Shown in pieces: positions 1 to 10,755 of a stretch of DNA of 48,669 nucleotides. Position 1 is the stretch's first letter, and the number at the start of each line of letters is the position of its first letter. The stretch covers positions 1,229,786-1,278,454 of the forward strand of contig BFEA01000189.1 in assembly GCA_003427395.1 (NCBI GenBank). Direction: 5' to 3'. A program made the position numbers and the translations under genes. Source of the DNA: Chara braunii (taxonomy: Eukaryota; Streptophyta; Charophyceae; Charales; Characeae). The notes beneath the pieces were generated by a model. It was not told where the DNA came from and did no database searches. It worked only from the letters and a program-made list of their open reading frames with translations.

Positions 1-195
1 AGAACACATTCCTAGCGAACTAGGTTGTAATTAGAACTGGGTACAAAATCTCGTAGGCGTGACCCCTGAGCAGGACCGCCACCCTCCTCACATACAGTCC
101 AAACGGAAACCCCATGTGCCCAAATATTACCCCTGTTGCGAGAGAATTTGGCCAGGTATCTCGAAAAGGCACCGTTCCGGAATTCTTTAAGGCGC

Positions 196-198
<3 letters not shown>

Positions 199-263
<65 letters not shown>
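199..263. repeat. (TC)n microsatellite
   Basis: Uninterrupted TC dinucleotide repeat of about 65 bp. Apparent open frames across it on both strands are Ser/Leu or Glu/Arg repeats and are not genes. The surrounding bases 1-537 hold only A/T-rich tracts. Confidence 0.97.
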
Positions 264-266
<3 letters not shown>

Positions 267-542
267 GAATGGCGGCCGTGGTCGGTGCTTTATTGCACCA
301 CCGAAACAACGACCGGGGCCCGGAGGCCTCATCCCTCTCTCCGTGAAAATGGCCCCCCTTTTTTTATTATTATTTCTATTATTTTTTTATTTTTTTTCAA
401 AAAAGAAAATATGAAAAATTCCGATAAAAAAAAATAAAATAGAAAGAATGGGCAGGTGCCCCTCGACAGTCCCCACACGTCTATAAAAAAAAAAAGTACC
501 CCTACCAGGCAAAAAAAAAAAAAGACGGAGTTCCCGCTCACC

Positions 543-616
543 GTGAACTCCGTGAACTACGGGCGTTCACGATTTTCGTGAACGGTGAACGGTCCCCGTT
601 CACAACCCCCGTGAAC
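543..616. repeat. Cluster of seven GTGAAC/GTTCAC hexamers
   Basis: GTGAAC occurs at 543, 552, 578, 585 and 611, and its complement GTTCAC at 565 and 598. The mixed orientation gives several possible hairpins. No larger element boundary is visible. Confidence 0.7.
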
Positions 617-659
617 GGGGAACGGGGGTACGGCACTGCCTGGCAGTTCCTACAGCTAA

Positions 660-1281
660 ATGGCTGCAGGAAAGAGGAATGAATGTGAAACTGGAGTGCG
701 ACAGGTGGACATGGCCAAGAGAGACAATGAGGCACAAGGAAGTGGTGGCTCTGGTGGTTTGCACACTGGGAAAGGATGTCAGGGAAGAAGGTTGATCAGA
801 AAATGGCGTGGGTGTTGCAAGGGTTCACAGAACAAGGGGAACCTCGCAGTAAGGGATGGGCGTACATTGCCCAGTCATCCCGGGCAATAACGATGTGGGT
901 CATTTGGTTAGACAGGAATGGGAGAAGATTCAAAACCCAAGAATGGTCAGAAGAACAGGCGGTGTTCCGGAATCTGCTGAAATTGGAAATTCGGGCGGAT
1001 TGGGTCGGCTTAGACCTTGGAAACTTAGAGAGTAGGATAGGATAGAGTAGAATAGAGCTATATAGGGGAGGGAATAGGAAGGGGAAGATAAAATTGAACC
1101 CAGAAGAGGTAATGGAGTAGAGGTGAGGAGAGACGAGACAGGGAAGGTTGACACGTAAGCTAAACCGGCTGGTGCTGCCGGGATAACTCCGGGGGTGGAA
1201 TTTTGAGGACCCCGGCCTCAATTTGATTGATTTTTGTAATGAAATGTTGATGATGTCAAAAAAAAAAAAAAAAAAAAAAAA
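660..1281 (+). pseudogene. LINE (L1-type) ORF2 C-terminal remnant with 3' UTR and poly(A)
   Basis: The frame at 776-1045 encodes about 89 residues, including WAYIAQSSRAITMWVIWLDR followed by NGRRF. This resembles the tail after the zf-RVT domain of plant LINE ORF2 proteins, where a Trp/Ile-rich MW.IW..RN.R.F motif is typical. The frame upstream (660-775) is broken. Downstream lies a 3' UTR with CCCCGGCCTC near 1210, then a 24-nt poly(A) at 1258-1281 that marks the insertion end. There is no RT domain, so this is a 5'-truncated copy. Family-level assignment is reasonably sure; clade is not determined. Confidence 0.65.
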
Positions 1282-1674
1282 CGTCCCCCAAAGTTTTCCT
1301 GGCCGGTGCCTGCGGCCTGTGGGGTCTGAAAAAACCCTCTGCGCCAATCCATACGTCTGTGGGGTCCAGACCTAATAACGATATCTCAAGGCCGTTGCCC
1401 TAGTAAACAAAAAAAGGGAAAAACGAAAGACCCACTAACGGTAGTGGGTGCTTGGCTTACGAGGTCATTTGTTGGTATCTCCGAGCAGTTCAGATCCCAA
1501 CTAACGGTGGGGGCCACAGCTTCCGTTAAATTCAAAAAACGATGATAATTCGGAAAAGGAGTTTGTAAAAAAAAAGGAAAAGAAAAGAAAAAAAAAGAAA
1601 AGGAGTTTGTGAGCATAGAATGCGGAGATGAGCGGACAGAGAACGACATGTACTCCGGTGCCGCTGCCCGCCAA
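1282..1674. other. Unassigned non-coding stretch
   Basis: The words TGTGGGGTC (1317-1365) and A-rich tracts (1560-1600) are visible. I see no gene, RNA or element boundary here. Confidence 0.5.
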
Positions 1675-1710
1675 AGTCGGAGTCGGAGTCGGAGTCCGAG
1701 TCGGAGTCAC
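1675..1710. repeat. (AGTCGG)n hexanucleotide repeat
   Basis: Six near-perfect tandem hexamers, with single substitutions in the fourth and sixth units. Confidence 0.9.
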
Positions 1711-1833
1711 CGTTTCAGAACAACAGAGATATTCGTTGCCAAACGGAGGAAAGGAAAAGGAAATTTCAACAAGAATATAGGGATTCTCCACACGTTTCGC
1801 TGGCGCATCAGCTGGTGCCTGCCCTTCTCATGC

Positions 1834-1835
<2 letters not shown>

Positions 1836-1881
<46 letters not shown>
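1836..1881. repeat. (CT)n microsatellite
   Basis: About 46 bp of pure CT repeat. Confidence 0.96.
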
Positions 1882-1883
<2 letters not shown>

Positions 1884-1951
1884 GGCACGCGGAGACGCTC
1901 GTCATTGGACCCCCTTCCGTGCTACTTGCCGTCGTTCTACCTGGTGATTGC

Positions 1952-1988
<37 letters not shown>

Positions 1989-1993
1989 TGTGT
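1952..1993. repeat. Compound (CT)n(TG)n microsatellite
   Basis: About 20 bp of CT repeat passes directly into about 22 bp of TG repeat. Confidence 0.95.
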
Positions 1994-2214
1994 CAGGGAA
2001 CGACAGGTGAGGAAGGAATCTGCAGATCAGGCAATTGCCTGTATGAGATATGCGTAGCCGCTGCTATATGTTCAATTTCAAATGAACGGCTAGATGGGAA
2101 TCGACGTGTCATCTGTCCTGAACTCAGCTAAAGAAGAAAAAGCAGGAAAAGGAAAACAAATGGCGTCTCACCGGAGATCGAGGCTGCGAGATTCGCGGCG
2201 CTGATCGCGTCTAG

Positions 2215-2335
2215 GGGCGTCGCCGACTATTCTCGACATGAACAAAAGACAAAAATCATGGCGTTGTACCTTTCCATGTTCTAGCGGAAGATTCACTCTC
2301 GTTTTGCACATTTCGAAAGTAGTGGATCTTGGCCC
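2215..2335. mobile_element. Short TIR element, family E copy 1 (121 bp)
   Basis: Starts GGGCGTCGCC and ends TTGGCCC. It is flanked by a direct TAG at 2212-2214 and 2336-2338. The interior (ACAAAAGACAAAAATCATGG, then CTAGCGGAAGATTCACTCTC and GTTTTGCACATTTC) is shared with copies at 2855, 3252 and 28360. The 3-bp target duplication and GGG-starting ends fit a non-autonomous PIF/Harbinger-like MITE. The superfamily is inferred because no transposase is present. Confidence 0.75.
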
Positions 2336-2647
2336 TAGATGTCTGAGCGAAATAAAAAGAAAACAGCGTCCGATCGGGCTTTCGCTTCAGACCGGCATTT
2401 GAGTCATCGAACGAATTGCAACGGAGCCGTGTCTCTATGGGAAAGAGGGTCTCGATCCTCTGCAAAAATGCGAAAAATGTACTGTAGCGCGTCTTGGTCG
2501 GGATACATTCGAAATGCTGAACCTTTCTGAACGTATTCGGTCCATATTCCAATCCACATACAAGTCGAGTGTTGAGCAGCGGAGCGAGGCTCAGAAAGGA
2601 TGGAAAAAATCCAAAAATGCTGGAGTCACCACCACTTTTTTCACTTC

Positions 2648-2684
2648 TTTTTTTTTTTTTTTTTTTTCTTTTTTGTGGGAAGTC

Positions 2685-2737
<53 letters not shown>
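2648..2737. repeat. Poly(T) tracts
   Basis: T runs at 2648-2667 and 2687-2737, the second 51 nt long. They could be the poly(A) tail of a minus-strand retroposon, but no body is recognisable to the right. Confidence 0.85.
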
Positions 2738-2738
<1 letters not shown>

Positions 2739-2854
2739 GAGAAACTCAAGTCGTTTTATTTCAGAAGAGGAAGAGATCTGTGTTTGGTATTCGCAGCCAT
2801 TTTTTCAGAGTGGCGGGGTGTTTTCAGAGTAGAGGCGGCCGTCGCCCAAACTTT

Positions 2855-2987
2855 GGGCATCGCCTCACCACTCTTGAAATGTGCAAAATGAGAATGAACT
2901 TCCCGCTAGAACATGGCCAGATCCCTCTGCCACATTTTTGTCTTTCTCACATTTAGAGAGTGGTGTGGCCCCGTGTGGGCGATGCCC
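2855..2987. mobile_element. Short TIR element, family E copy 2 (133 bp, inverted)
   Basis: Ends are GGGCATCGCC and GGCGATGCCC, an exact 10-bp inverted match. It is flanked by TTT at 2852-2854 and 2988-2990. The interior GAAATGTGCAAAATGAGAAT is the reverse complement of the conserved core of the other family E copies, so this copy lies in the opposite orientation. Confidence 0.8.
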
Positions 2988-3049
2988 TTTCTTGTTGTAT
3001 TTCCTTGTTTGTGCAACCTCCATGCTGTGTTGTATGGAGCCATGTCATT

Positions 3050-3189
3050 CACTTTCCCACATCTCTGTGCCCTGTAATTCATTTCACTTTCCCACATCTC
3101 TGTGCCCTGTAATTCATTTCACTTTCCCACATCTCTGTGCCCCGTAATTCAATTCACTTTCCCACATCTCTGTGCCCCGTAATTCAATC
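3050..3189. repeat. 35-bp tandem minisatellite, four copies
   Basis: A 35-bp unit beginning CACTTTCCCACATCTCTGTG starts at 3050, 3085, 3120 and 3155, with one or two substitutions between units. Confidence 0.93.
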
Positions 3190-3251
3190 AATTCAATCAC
3201 ATTTGTTGTATGGGCTGGAGGAGCCAATATAGTATACTACTGTTGGTCTTG

Positions 3252-3373
3252 GGGCTCGCTGCACTACTCTAGACATGCACAAAAGACAAAAATCATGGCC
3301 GTGCATCTTTCCATATTCTAGCGGAAGATTCACTCTCGTTTTGCACATTTCTATAGTAGTGCAGTGAGGTCCC
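3252..3373. mobile_element. Short TIR element, family E copy 3 (122 bp)
   Basis: Starts GGGCTCGCTGCACTACTCT and ends TAGTGCAGTGAGGTCCC, which are inverted complements with few mismatches. It is flanked by TTG at 3249-3251 and 3374-3376. The interior is nearly identical to copy 1. Confidence 0.85.
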
Positions 3374-3440
3374 TTGTCTGGATCCTTCTGCTCTTAGGCT
3401 GCGTTGTGCTCTACTACTCCCGTTGCCCCCTTCTTAGTTG

Positions 3441-4727
3441 GGGCCTCGTTAGACCCTCCTTGGAAATCCTCAGGAATTAGGATGAAGTCCTTGGAAAATT
3501 TCCGGTTTTTGGCGTCATTGTTACACCGCCTTCTAATTCAATGGGTCCCAAGGAAAACCCTTGGAGGTCTCCAGCGGCCAATTTCATATGCACACACGCA
3601 GCCGCGGGGGTGGATGTCCGTCATCGTGCTGGGATGTCCGTGCATCCTAGGGTGTGGTCCAGTGGCGGCGGCAGGGAGGCCTACCGGGCTGACGGAAAAA
3701 AGGGCGCCAACATCCCCGTTCCAATTTCAAATTTCGAAACCTCCCTTGTGACAGATCCGTGTGTGAGGCGTCCTGGCGGCTGGACTGGAGACTGGAGCGA
3801 AATGTCTGTGCATAGGAGTGATGGCGGCCATGGCTTAAAAGGAGGGCATTGGAATGTTGGCTGACGTAGCGTGCATGCATAACGGTTCTCTACTGCGACG
3901 TTGCCTTCGTGTTCCGCATGCTCTTTGGGCCGTCACAGCTTAGCGCGAACGTAACACTTCCGTGAAAGGTAGAGAGTGCGAGCGCAATCCCCATCGACGT
4001 GCAGAAGGTGCAGCGAGGGTGTCAATCGTCATCTTCCTCACCATTCAGTGTTTCTGTTTCCTGTCAGGCTCCCACACAAAGACGCACACGTGGAACAACG
4101 CGACAAGGAGAGGAGAAGAGTGGCCAGCAGCAGGAGCGGGAACCGCCGGAGGACGTCTGCCATGAATCGCAGCATGCGAGGCATGTACCAAAGAAAGATT
4201 GCATCAATGCGCCCGACAATAGCTGACAAAACACGCTAGACTGCAATTGACCGACAGTGCTTCAACATCACTTGTAGAAAAATAAAAAAAAATTGACCGT
4301 TGGACACCACAGCTGGCGGCGCGCGCATGAAAACCCCTGCTTCGTGAAGCACCTTGCAGCTGAAGAACCACTCCCACGCATTTCCATGCCAACGCTAACG
4401 GTGGAAGGCCGTTAGGGCCTTGTTGGGTACTGGAAACCGGCGGTGTTCGCCCAATTGACCACGGACTACCTGTGCACCAACATCGACTTCAAATTTTCTT
4501 TGTTGGCGCTCGCTCCAGAACACTCCATCAATCACGGCTCCTTGAACCCAAGGGACCTCACGAGCACCCCTTGAATCCAAGGACGTTTTGGCTGGGGATT
4601 CTGAGGAATCCAAGGAAATCTCTCGGGAGCATTTTCACATTCATTCAAGGGATTTGGTGAATTAGGACGCTGTGTAACGATGCCAATTTCCTAAAATCGG
4701 ATTTCCAAGGAGGGTCTAACGAGGCCC
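3441..4727. mobile_element. 1.29-kb TIR element, probable non-autonomous relative of family E
   Basis: The left end GGGCCTCGTTAGACCCTCCT and the right end (complement) match for the first 29 bp. Imperfect similarity extends to roughly 100 bp on each side, for example GTTACAC and CTAATTCA in both arms. It is flanked by TTG at 3438-3440 and 4728-4730. The GGGCCTCG termini and 3-bp duplication match family E. Open frames inside are short and show no transposase or Myb-like domain, so it looks non-autonomous. The interior (about 3570-4590) resembles nothing I recognise. Confidence 0.8.
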
Positions 4728-4888
4728 TTGGTCTGTCTATCACCCTCCATGGATCTAGAGGCTATTTCAAGGTATCTTTACTTTATCTGCTTGATCTGCT
4801 TGTTCGGAGAATCTCTTTCTCTGGAACTTTCCAGACTTCTTGCTAGTTCAAAATCTGTCTGTTGTTTGGCGTTGTTCGTTGGGGTTTA

Positions 4889-5370
4889 GGGCCTCGCCAC
4901 TCCACTGTTGAAACATGGACATTATCAACGGCTGTCAACAAATTTTCAACAAAGGCCTTTTCAACAGTTTCCCCCCTCTTAGCCACACAGCGCATCCCAA
5001 CTGGCCAACTGAAGAGAAAGCCACAAGTTCCGCAGCAAAGAGACCAGTCACAGGCTCATTTCTCGACCCCCCTGGCAAGGGGTGATTTGGGCTGAATTCT
5101 CGACAGCCCAAAGGAGAGCTGTTGAAAGTTGGCCCGCCACAGGCTGGTGAAATGACAACTGTTCCCTAAAAGTGGCCAGATGCATCTGGTGCTATTCATA
5201 GGAACGGATGCATCTTGCCACTTTCTTTGGGAACATGCATTTGAACGTTTTCGGTGAGGCCCTGAGAGAGGGTCCGCTGTGGAACTTCCTTTTCTAACAC
5301 CTCTTGACAGGCTGTGTGGCGAGGGCACACTGTCGAAAATCCTGTTTTCGACAGTGGTGTGGAGAGCCCC
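4889..5370. mobile_element. 482-bp TIR element of family E type
   Basis: The left end GGGCCTCGCCACTCCACTGT and the complement of the right end, GGGGCTCTCCACACCACTGT, form imperfect terminal repeats of about 25 bp. TTA is duplicated at 4886-4888 and 5371-5373, the classic PIF/Harbinger target. The interior holds nested inverted words such as TTTTCAACAG/CTGTTGAAA and TGTCGAAAA/TTTTCGACA. No coding capacity. Confidence 0.8.
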
Positions 5371-5640
5371 TTAGTCGTACCAGTTCGATTATAATTTCAA
5401 AGAGAGGTTTTCCTTTTCTGACCACATGCATAGGCTGGACTCATAGGCTTGCTATAGGTTTGTTGGAACATGGATTGGTGACGGGTGCTGTCCATTTAGA
5501 CATCTAAGATTACACTCCTATAGGGATATCTGGTTTGCCAGCTCTGTTGCTTCACGCGCTTTTGCCGAAAGCATGTGAAATCGTTTTAGGTTGCTGGACA
5601 GGTTTCCACATTAATTTACCTTTTTACTGTGCTTCAGGGG
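5371..5640. other. Unassigned non-coding stretch
   Basis: No gene or repeat boundary is visible between the TIR element and the LINE-type 3' end that follows. Confidence 0.5.
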
Positions 5641-5872
5641 AAGTTTTTGAGGAGTTTCTTTGATATGTCAGAGACTCAGAGTGAGTAAATGTGACACTGG
5701 CCCGGTTTTTCCAGTTTTTGCCCAAGCTGGGTACTGCCCCCAGTATTTTCATCCACTGGCAGGTTGAATTGTGCTGTCCCCGGCCTCCTCTGAATTGCTG
5801 TTATTGGTAATAAAGGTGACCAGCTTCTCTCTCTCTCTCTCAAAAAAAAAAAAAAAGGAAAAAAAAAAAAAA
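5641..5872 (+). mobile_element. LINE 3' end with AATAAA and poly(A)
   Basis: CCCCGGCCTC at about 5777, an AATAAA signal at about 5808, a short CT run (5826-5841) and A runs (5842-5855, 5858-5872). The CCCCGGCCTC word and its distance to the tail resemble the LINE 3' end at 1210-1281. There is no coding part, so only the 3' end is present; the 5' boundary is a guess. Confidence 0.5.
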
Positions 5873-5944
5873 GAGTAGAGGCGGTGTATTTTGAGAGTAG
5901 AGGCGTGACCCAACTTCTCAAGCCGACTCCAGCTCGTGTTCTTT

Positions 5945-6660
5945 GGCTCTTCATTCCACTGCTAATATTCGGGATGCCTTGGCCGCTGCATTAGAGAGAC
6001 CTCCCACGAACTATGGAAAACTCCTGGTGCTTGTTCCATTGTTTGAGCAGATTTCCAAAACCGCCTCTTTCATAACTTGTGTCTCCAGAAGGGAGTTATT
6101 AACTTTGAAGAAGGCCCGACCCCGTTTAAGAACTGCATCCAGGACTAGATCGAGGTAAAGTTTAACCCGTTTGTGATCCAGTCCTGCAATATATGGCAAA
6201 TGGCCTATGCCTGCGGATTGTACCGCCCCCACGAGAGTATCATATATAAGGAAATAATCAATTCTGGAGGCTGATACGTGCTGGCTGCTATTGCGTTCCA
6301 CAGAAGTGAAGCATTTAGCTGTCTGCTGTAAAACCCTGAACGGGTCTTAGACTACCAGTTCTTTCTCATTCATAAGCCTTAGGTTAATATGGATTGGTAC
6401 GGCCTCATCCCATACATTCAAGTTGGCCTCCAATGCCTCCATCCCTGTGGTCCATCCTGACATTCTATGCAGTCCAGAGTCATCTACTGCGTTCCAATCT
6501 CCAGCCAGTATCAAGTGCATCGGGGTTATGGGTTACGCCGCAGCAACAATTTGTTAATCAGCCCGGTTCTTTGTTGCGGCGGCGGCAGCAGCAGCGCATT
6601 TGGGCAATAAACTGTAATTAGCTGAAAATGTTCCTCTATATAGGTCAGTTCCAGCCGAAC
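5945..6660 (-). pseudogene. LINE apurinic/apyrimidinic-type endonuclease domain remnant
   Basis: Read on the minus strand, it encodes FQLITVYCPNA, then LILAGDWNAVDDSG, then SRIDYFLIYDTL and a final AGLDHKRVKLYLDL. These match the order of the exonuclease-endonuclease-phosphatase fold at the N terminus of LINE ORF2: VY.P, GD[FW]N, the SRID[YF] segment and the DH catalytic motif. An in-frame TAA (minus strand, about 6348) and a frameshift just before the LILAGDWN segment break it. The RT expected at lower coordinates is absent, so the element is truncated. The PLE insertion begins about 170 bp upstream. Confidence 0.75.
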
Positions 6661-7175
6661 CCCCTAGCTGTGTTTTGTCTTGTGGGTTGGAGTTATAAAT
6701 AAATAAAAAGTTCCAGCCGAACCCATCTCTCCCTTGTGAAGATCCTCCTGTCTTGCCACTTCCATTTTTAAGCAATTTGTGCGAAACGGAGATTTGGGCC
6801 ATCGGGTCGGCCTGAAAATCAAATTACATGAGAAGAAGATTATACACAATGGACCCAAAATTTAGAAGAAGATGCCTTTGAGCTTTAATATCATGGCATA
6901 CAACACCTTCCCCTCCGCCGTTCCATAACCTGAAGTTACGGAAACTCAATCCTTCCACTCAATACACCACTCAGATTGAGGATTCCTACAGTACTCAAAT
7001 CTACTTAAATATTCTATTACCTACGTGCTCGACTCTCGGTCGGGTATGCAAAAATCCACAGCGGAAAAAAGGAAATAACAAAAAGATTATGCGATGAATG
7101 TATGGTGCCGAAAACCCAGTCGGGATGCTTATGGAAAACCTCCACAGTCGAGGGACCCGGTCCGCTTGTCCGCCG

Positions 7176-7643
7176 TGTATCCATCGGGTCCTTCGTGCCT
7201 AGTAGAAAGGCGCCGTACCGAAAAATGAGTTTACTTGAGAATTACCTGAAGGAGTTCGTCCGTGAATAGTTGTAGATCATCTGATCCGAATCAAGAGTCC
7301 TTGGTTCCGCCGAATTGGAACCAGATAGTGAGGTACGTACATTTTGGCAGATTTTTGCGATTCGATTGGGCGGCTTGGATACTCAATTGTACATACTGGC
7401 GACGAACTTCTAAAAAAATGTCCGCCGAGTATCCATCGGGTCCTTCGTACCTAGTAGAAAGGCGCCATATTGTCGTTACCTGAAGGAGTTCGTCCGTGAA
7501 TAGTCGTAGATCATCTGATCCGAATCAAGAGTCCTTGGTTCCGCCGAATTGGAACCAGATAGTGAGGTACGTACATTCAGGCAAATTTGCGATTCGACTG
7601 AGCAGCTTGGATACTCAATTGCACAGTGCTGATATACTGGCGA
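7176..7643. repeat. 234-bp tandem duplication in the 3' UTR of PLE A
   Basis: The segment containing CCTGAAGGAGTTCGTCCGTG (near 7246) and GGAACCAGATAGTGAGGTAC is repeated 234 bp later (near 7480). Two units are present. The same duplication occurs in copy A' (about 13193-13660), so it predates the partial tandem insertion. Confidence 0.88.
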
Positions 7644-7888
7644 CAAACTTCCTAAAAGCATTCGTAAATAGAGTGCTGCCAGTGCGGCGAGCAGTCCTGT
7701 TACTAGGTGTTTCAAAACCATGCATAAAGCCGTACAATCGGGTAGGTAACGTCCGTAATATACTTCTTGAGGCCAAAAAAGTCTGCGGTTTTGAAAAAAC
7801 GAGTTGCTGAGATCGAGGAAACGTGTAAGCCTCATTCTCCTTCTTAATGCTGAGACAGAAAAACATGCCTCCTTATGCGTGGCCTAAG

Positions 7889-10755
7889 TCATGGGGGTAC
7901 ATCCGAAACTAAATACTTGACGATCTCCTGGATCTGGCTCCAGAAGAGGTTGTCACACTCTCCTCGTTGCATCCATCTGAGAACAGCTAAGATAATATTG
8001 CTGGCGTACCCAAGTTTCTTGATTTTAACTTCCAATGTGAGAACACCAAGGCAGATGGTGCCCCTATCATTGCAGTTCTCAGCGAGACGAAGAATATTAT
8101 TTGCTATAGTGGCAAATTTGGTCGTCTTAGGCCCAAATGAAGCTGGGTTCTTGTAAGTCTGAAAATGCAAGTCCCCGGGTCCCCATATTGATTCGCGGTT
8201 CTTAAATTTGTGAGCGACAATAACTATTTTTTCTACTTCGGAGACGATTATCCTTGTTTCCAAAAAATCAAGAATTTTAATTCTTGTGTCGGTCTTTTCC
8301 AAACCGAGTTCCTTGGGATAGGACTGTTTAATATTATCCAGGCGGTCATTAGCTCTGGTGTACCTTGTTGGGTCATTTTTATCAAAAAAGGAAAAGAGTA
8401 ATAGATCATTTATGTATCTTTTCCCAGAGATGAATTTTGCATCGGTGCCAAGTGATATGATGAAGTTATACTCAGAGTACATACACATCACACATGCAAG
8501 CGAGGGACTGGCTCTCCCTCCCATTGAGATACCTTTCTTCTGGAGTAGAATAGCATCAGAGACTAAAAACACAGTGTGTTTTAGTTGGAACTGGGTTAGG
8601 GAGATCAAAGCAATAAGCTAGAAGGATTTCCAACCAGCTTCTCCATTGGATTTCCCGAACGTTTTCGAGTATTAAGTCGGATCCACCGCACACCTTTCTG
8701 AACAAACCACTCAAATAATCCATTGGATTGCCCGATAAATAATCTCATGTGGAAGTTGGGTAAACATGTCTTTTATATCGTAGGTTCACGCGACCACACT
8801 ATATTTAGACATAGGGACATCATTCTTATTGACAAACGAAATCACGTGTTGAAGGTCTCCCAATGTCCTGAGATTAAAATGAGGTACATTAACCTTTCGA
8901 ATAAGCGAGTTTAAGGCAAGGGACAAAACTCCTGAGGAAGCGCGAAATGAACTTTGAAAAGAAGGAACGATGGGTCTTCTTTTCTCTTTGTCTTTTTCCT
9001 TAGCCATCACATAGGCATACTGCAGTTCTCCATGCCCATCCCATCTCGCGATTCGTCCCAAGTTCTTTTCATTATATTATGTGTGGATCTCTCGCAAAAT
9101 CGCACTTCTCTCAGAATCAACGCGTTCGTAATTCTCGTTTTCAAGAAACATAGTTTTTAGTCTTATCTCATAACGTTTTGGACACAACCCATGTTTCACT
9201 GGTATTACGGTCCAGCGGGCCCAGGACCTGTCCTGCAAACGTGTGCTTCACTCCGATGACATATTCACTCAAGATACATCCTGCGGGCATCGTCTCACTT
9301 TTCTTGGTATTAAAACTGAAAGGAACTCGGATTTGGTCAGATACCACTCCACTTTTTCGAATTACATCCAGGGTGTCATTACAGGCTCGATTCAAGCTAT
9401 CTCGTGATGCTATAATCCCAGGGAACGGGACATTCTTTGCATTAGATAGGAATGGGTCCATGCCACTAACTTTGCTAATCTTGACTCCGACATGCCCATT
9501 GATTTCGGGCAGATCGAAGTTTTCGCGCACGCACTCGAAAGTGCATTGTTGTGCAATTTTTTTTTTGATTATGCATCAGATCTCCAACTGATTTGTCCTT
9601 TAACCAAACAGGCGAGTTTTCTTCGCATACGAGTCAGCTAGCGGAGTAGGCAGGACATTATCTTTGATCCAGTCCTTTAAGCAGCTTTCAACTTTCTTTT
9701 TATCCACAGTGGTACAAAAGGGAATTTTCGCAACTATCTTAGCTCGGGGGTTCATACCGAACTTCTTTTCACACACATTCGTTAAAATGCCTCCAATAAT
9801 TTGTCTACCACGTGGTTGATTAATATTCTTCACATTCTTCACAGGAACATCCAATTTCAAGAGTTCACTAAGGCTTCGCTTAACAAGTTCCTTCCTCTTC
9901 CAAGGGGCGCGAAGGAGCGATATGACTTCTGATTTATTTATGTCCGTTTTTGTTTGGGTGCGGATGAACAGAGTGATCGACCAAACACCACCTTGTTCAA
10001 TGGCATACTTGGCATCTTTAAGCAGGAAGTTAGTATGCCCAATTATTAACTTATTGTGCCCAAACAATAAAGATACCAAGCGTCATGCTCTCATCCACCG
10101 TCCACCGGTGTTGTTGGTCACTGTTGCGGGTTTAAACTTATTTTTAAACAAGATCTTTAACACACGGAGCAAGTCTGGTTCCTTTTCCACATTAATATTC
10201 GAACAGGAGAACAATAGTGGTTTCAACACATCAACAACGGACAAGACCGTGGGCGGATGATTCCCACAAAACCTGCGTGCCTTCCGGGGTTTCGCAGTTC
10301 CTCAAACTCTTGATAATATCTTGTTCCATGCATTCAATTTCTGAATCGTTCCCGAACCAGATTGGAATAGGGACGTACGAGTCGATACCAATTTTTCGGA
10401 ACCACGAATGAACATTTTGTTTACTATGCCCACGTACGGCACGACAGTGTTCAGACCAACGCTTACGAAGGGATCTAGCCGTCTTACCAACATACACAAG
10501 TTTATGATTAATTGACAATAATGCATAGACGCAACTGTGTGCGTCAATTAGTCTACTCCATTCATCATGGTTAAGGCGAAGCCAAAAGCGAACGTAAGTT
10601 CGCGCCCAACGCACATAGCCTTCTAAACATGCTAAGATAGTTAAGAGCACCTTAATGCGTTCGAGCAGGTTAGACATCGTTGGATCGAAAATCCTTTTTG
10701 CACTGATAATTCGAGAGACAGCGCAACGAGTCGATCTGATACTACCATTGAAGTA
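7889..10755 (-). pseudogene. PLE A ORF2: GIY-YIG endonuclease, linker, reverse transcriptase (broken)
   Basis: Nicks DNA and primes reverse transcription in an intact PLE. The GIY-YIG domain lies at 10677-10231: CVYALL, then VYVGKTARSLRKRWSEH (catalytic Arg and His), and later a Glu in ECMEQDII. It has no CCHH Cys pair between the GIY and YIG strands, as in Chlamys. The linker (10230-9540) has LLRAPWKRK and RGRQIIGG, also found in element B, and ends with CVRENFDLP where B has CICERFQLP. RT follows: LDRNTSETWVV, EKDKEKRRPIVP (motif 2), TYDIKDMFTQLP (motif A, near 8790-8755), KKGISMGGRASPSLAC (motif B, near 8510) and YINDLL (motif C, near 8410). The catalytic second position is Asn instead of Asp. 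Frame changes occur near 10230, 9605-9540 and 9160. In-frame TGA codons lie at 10083-10085 and just before motif A. Confidence 0.85.

Noticed and set aside
12-437. Open frames with Ser/Leu or Glu/Arg repeats over the CT tract (also at 1.8, 16.5 and 27.1 kb)
   Set aside because: They are translations of dinucleotide repeats and have no flanking domain.
3000-3250. CRISPR-like array in the 35-bp repeats
   Set aside because: The units are head to tail with no spacers, and the window is eukaryotic.
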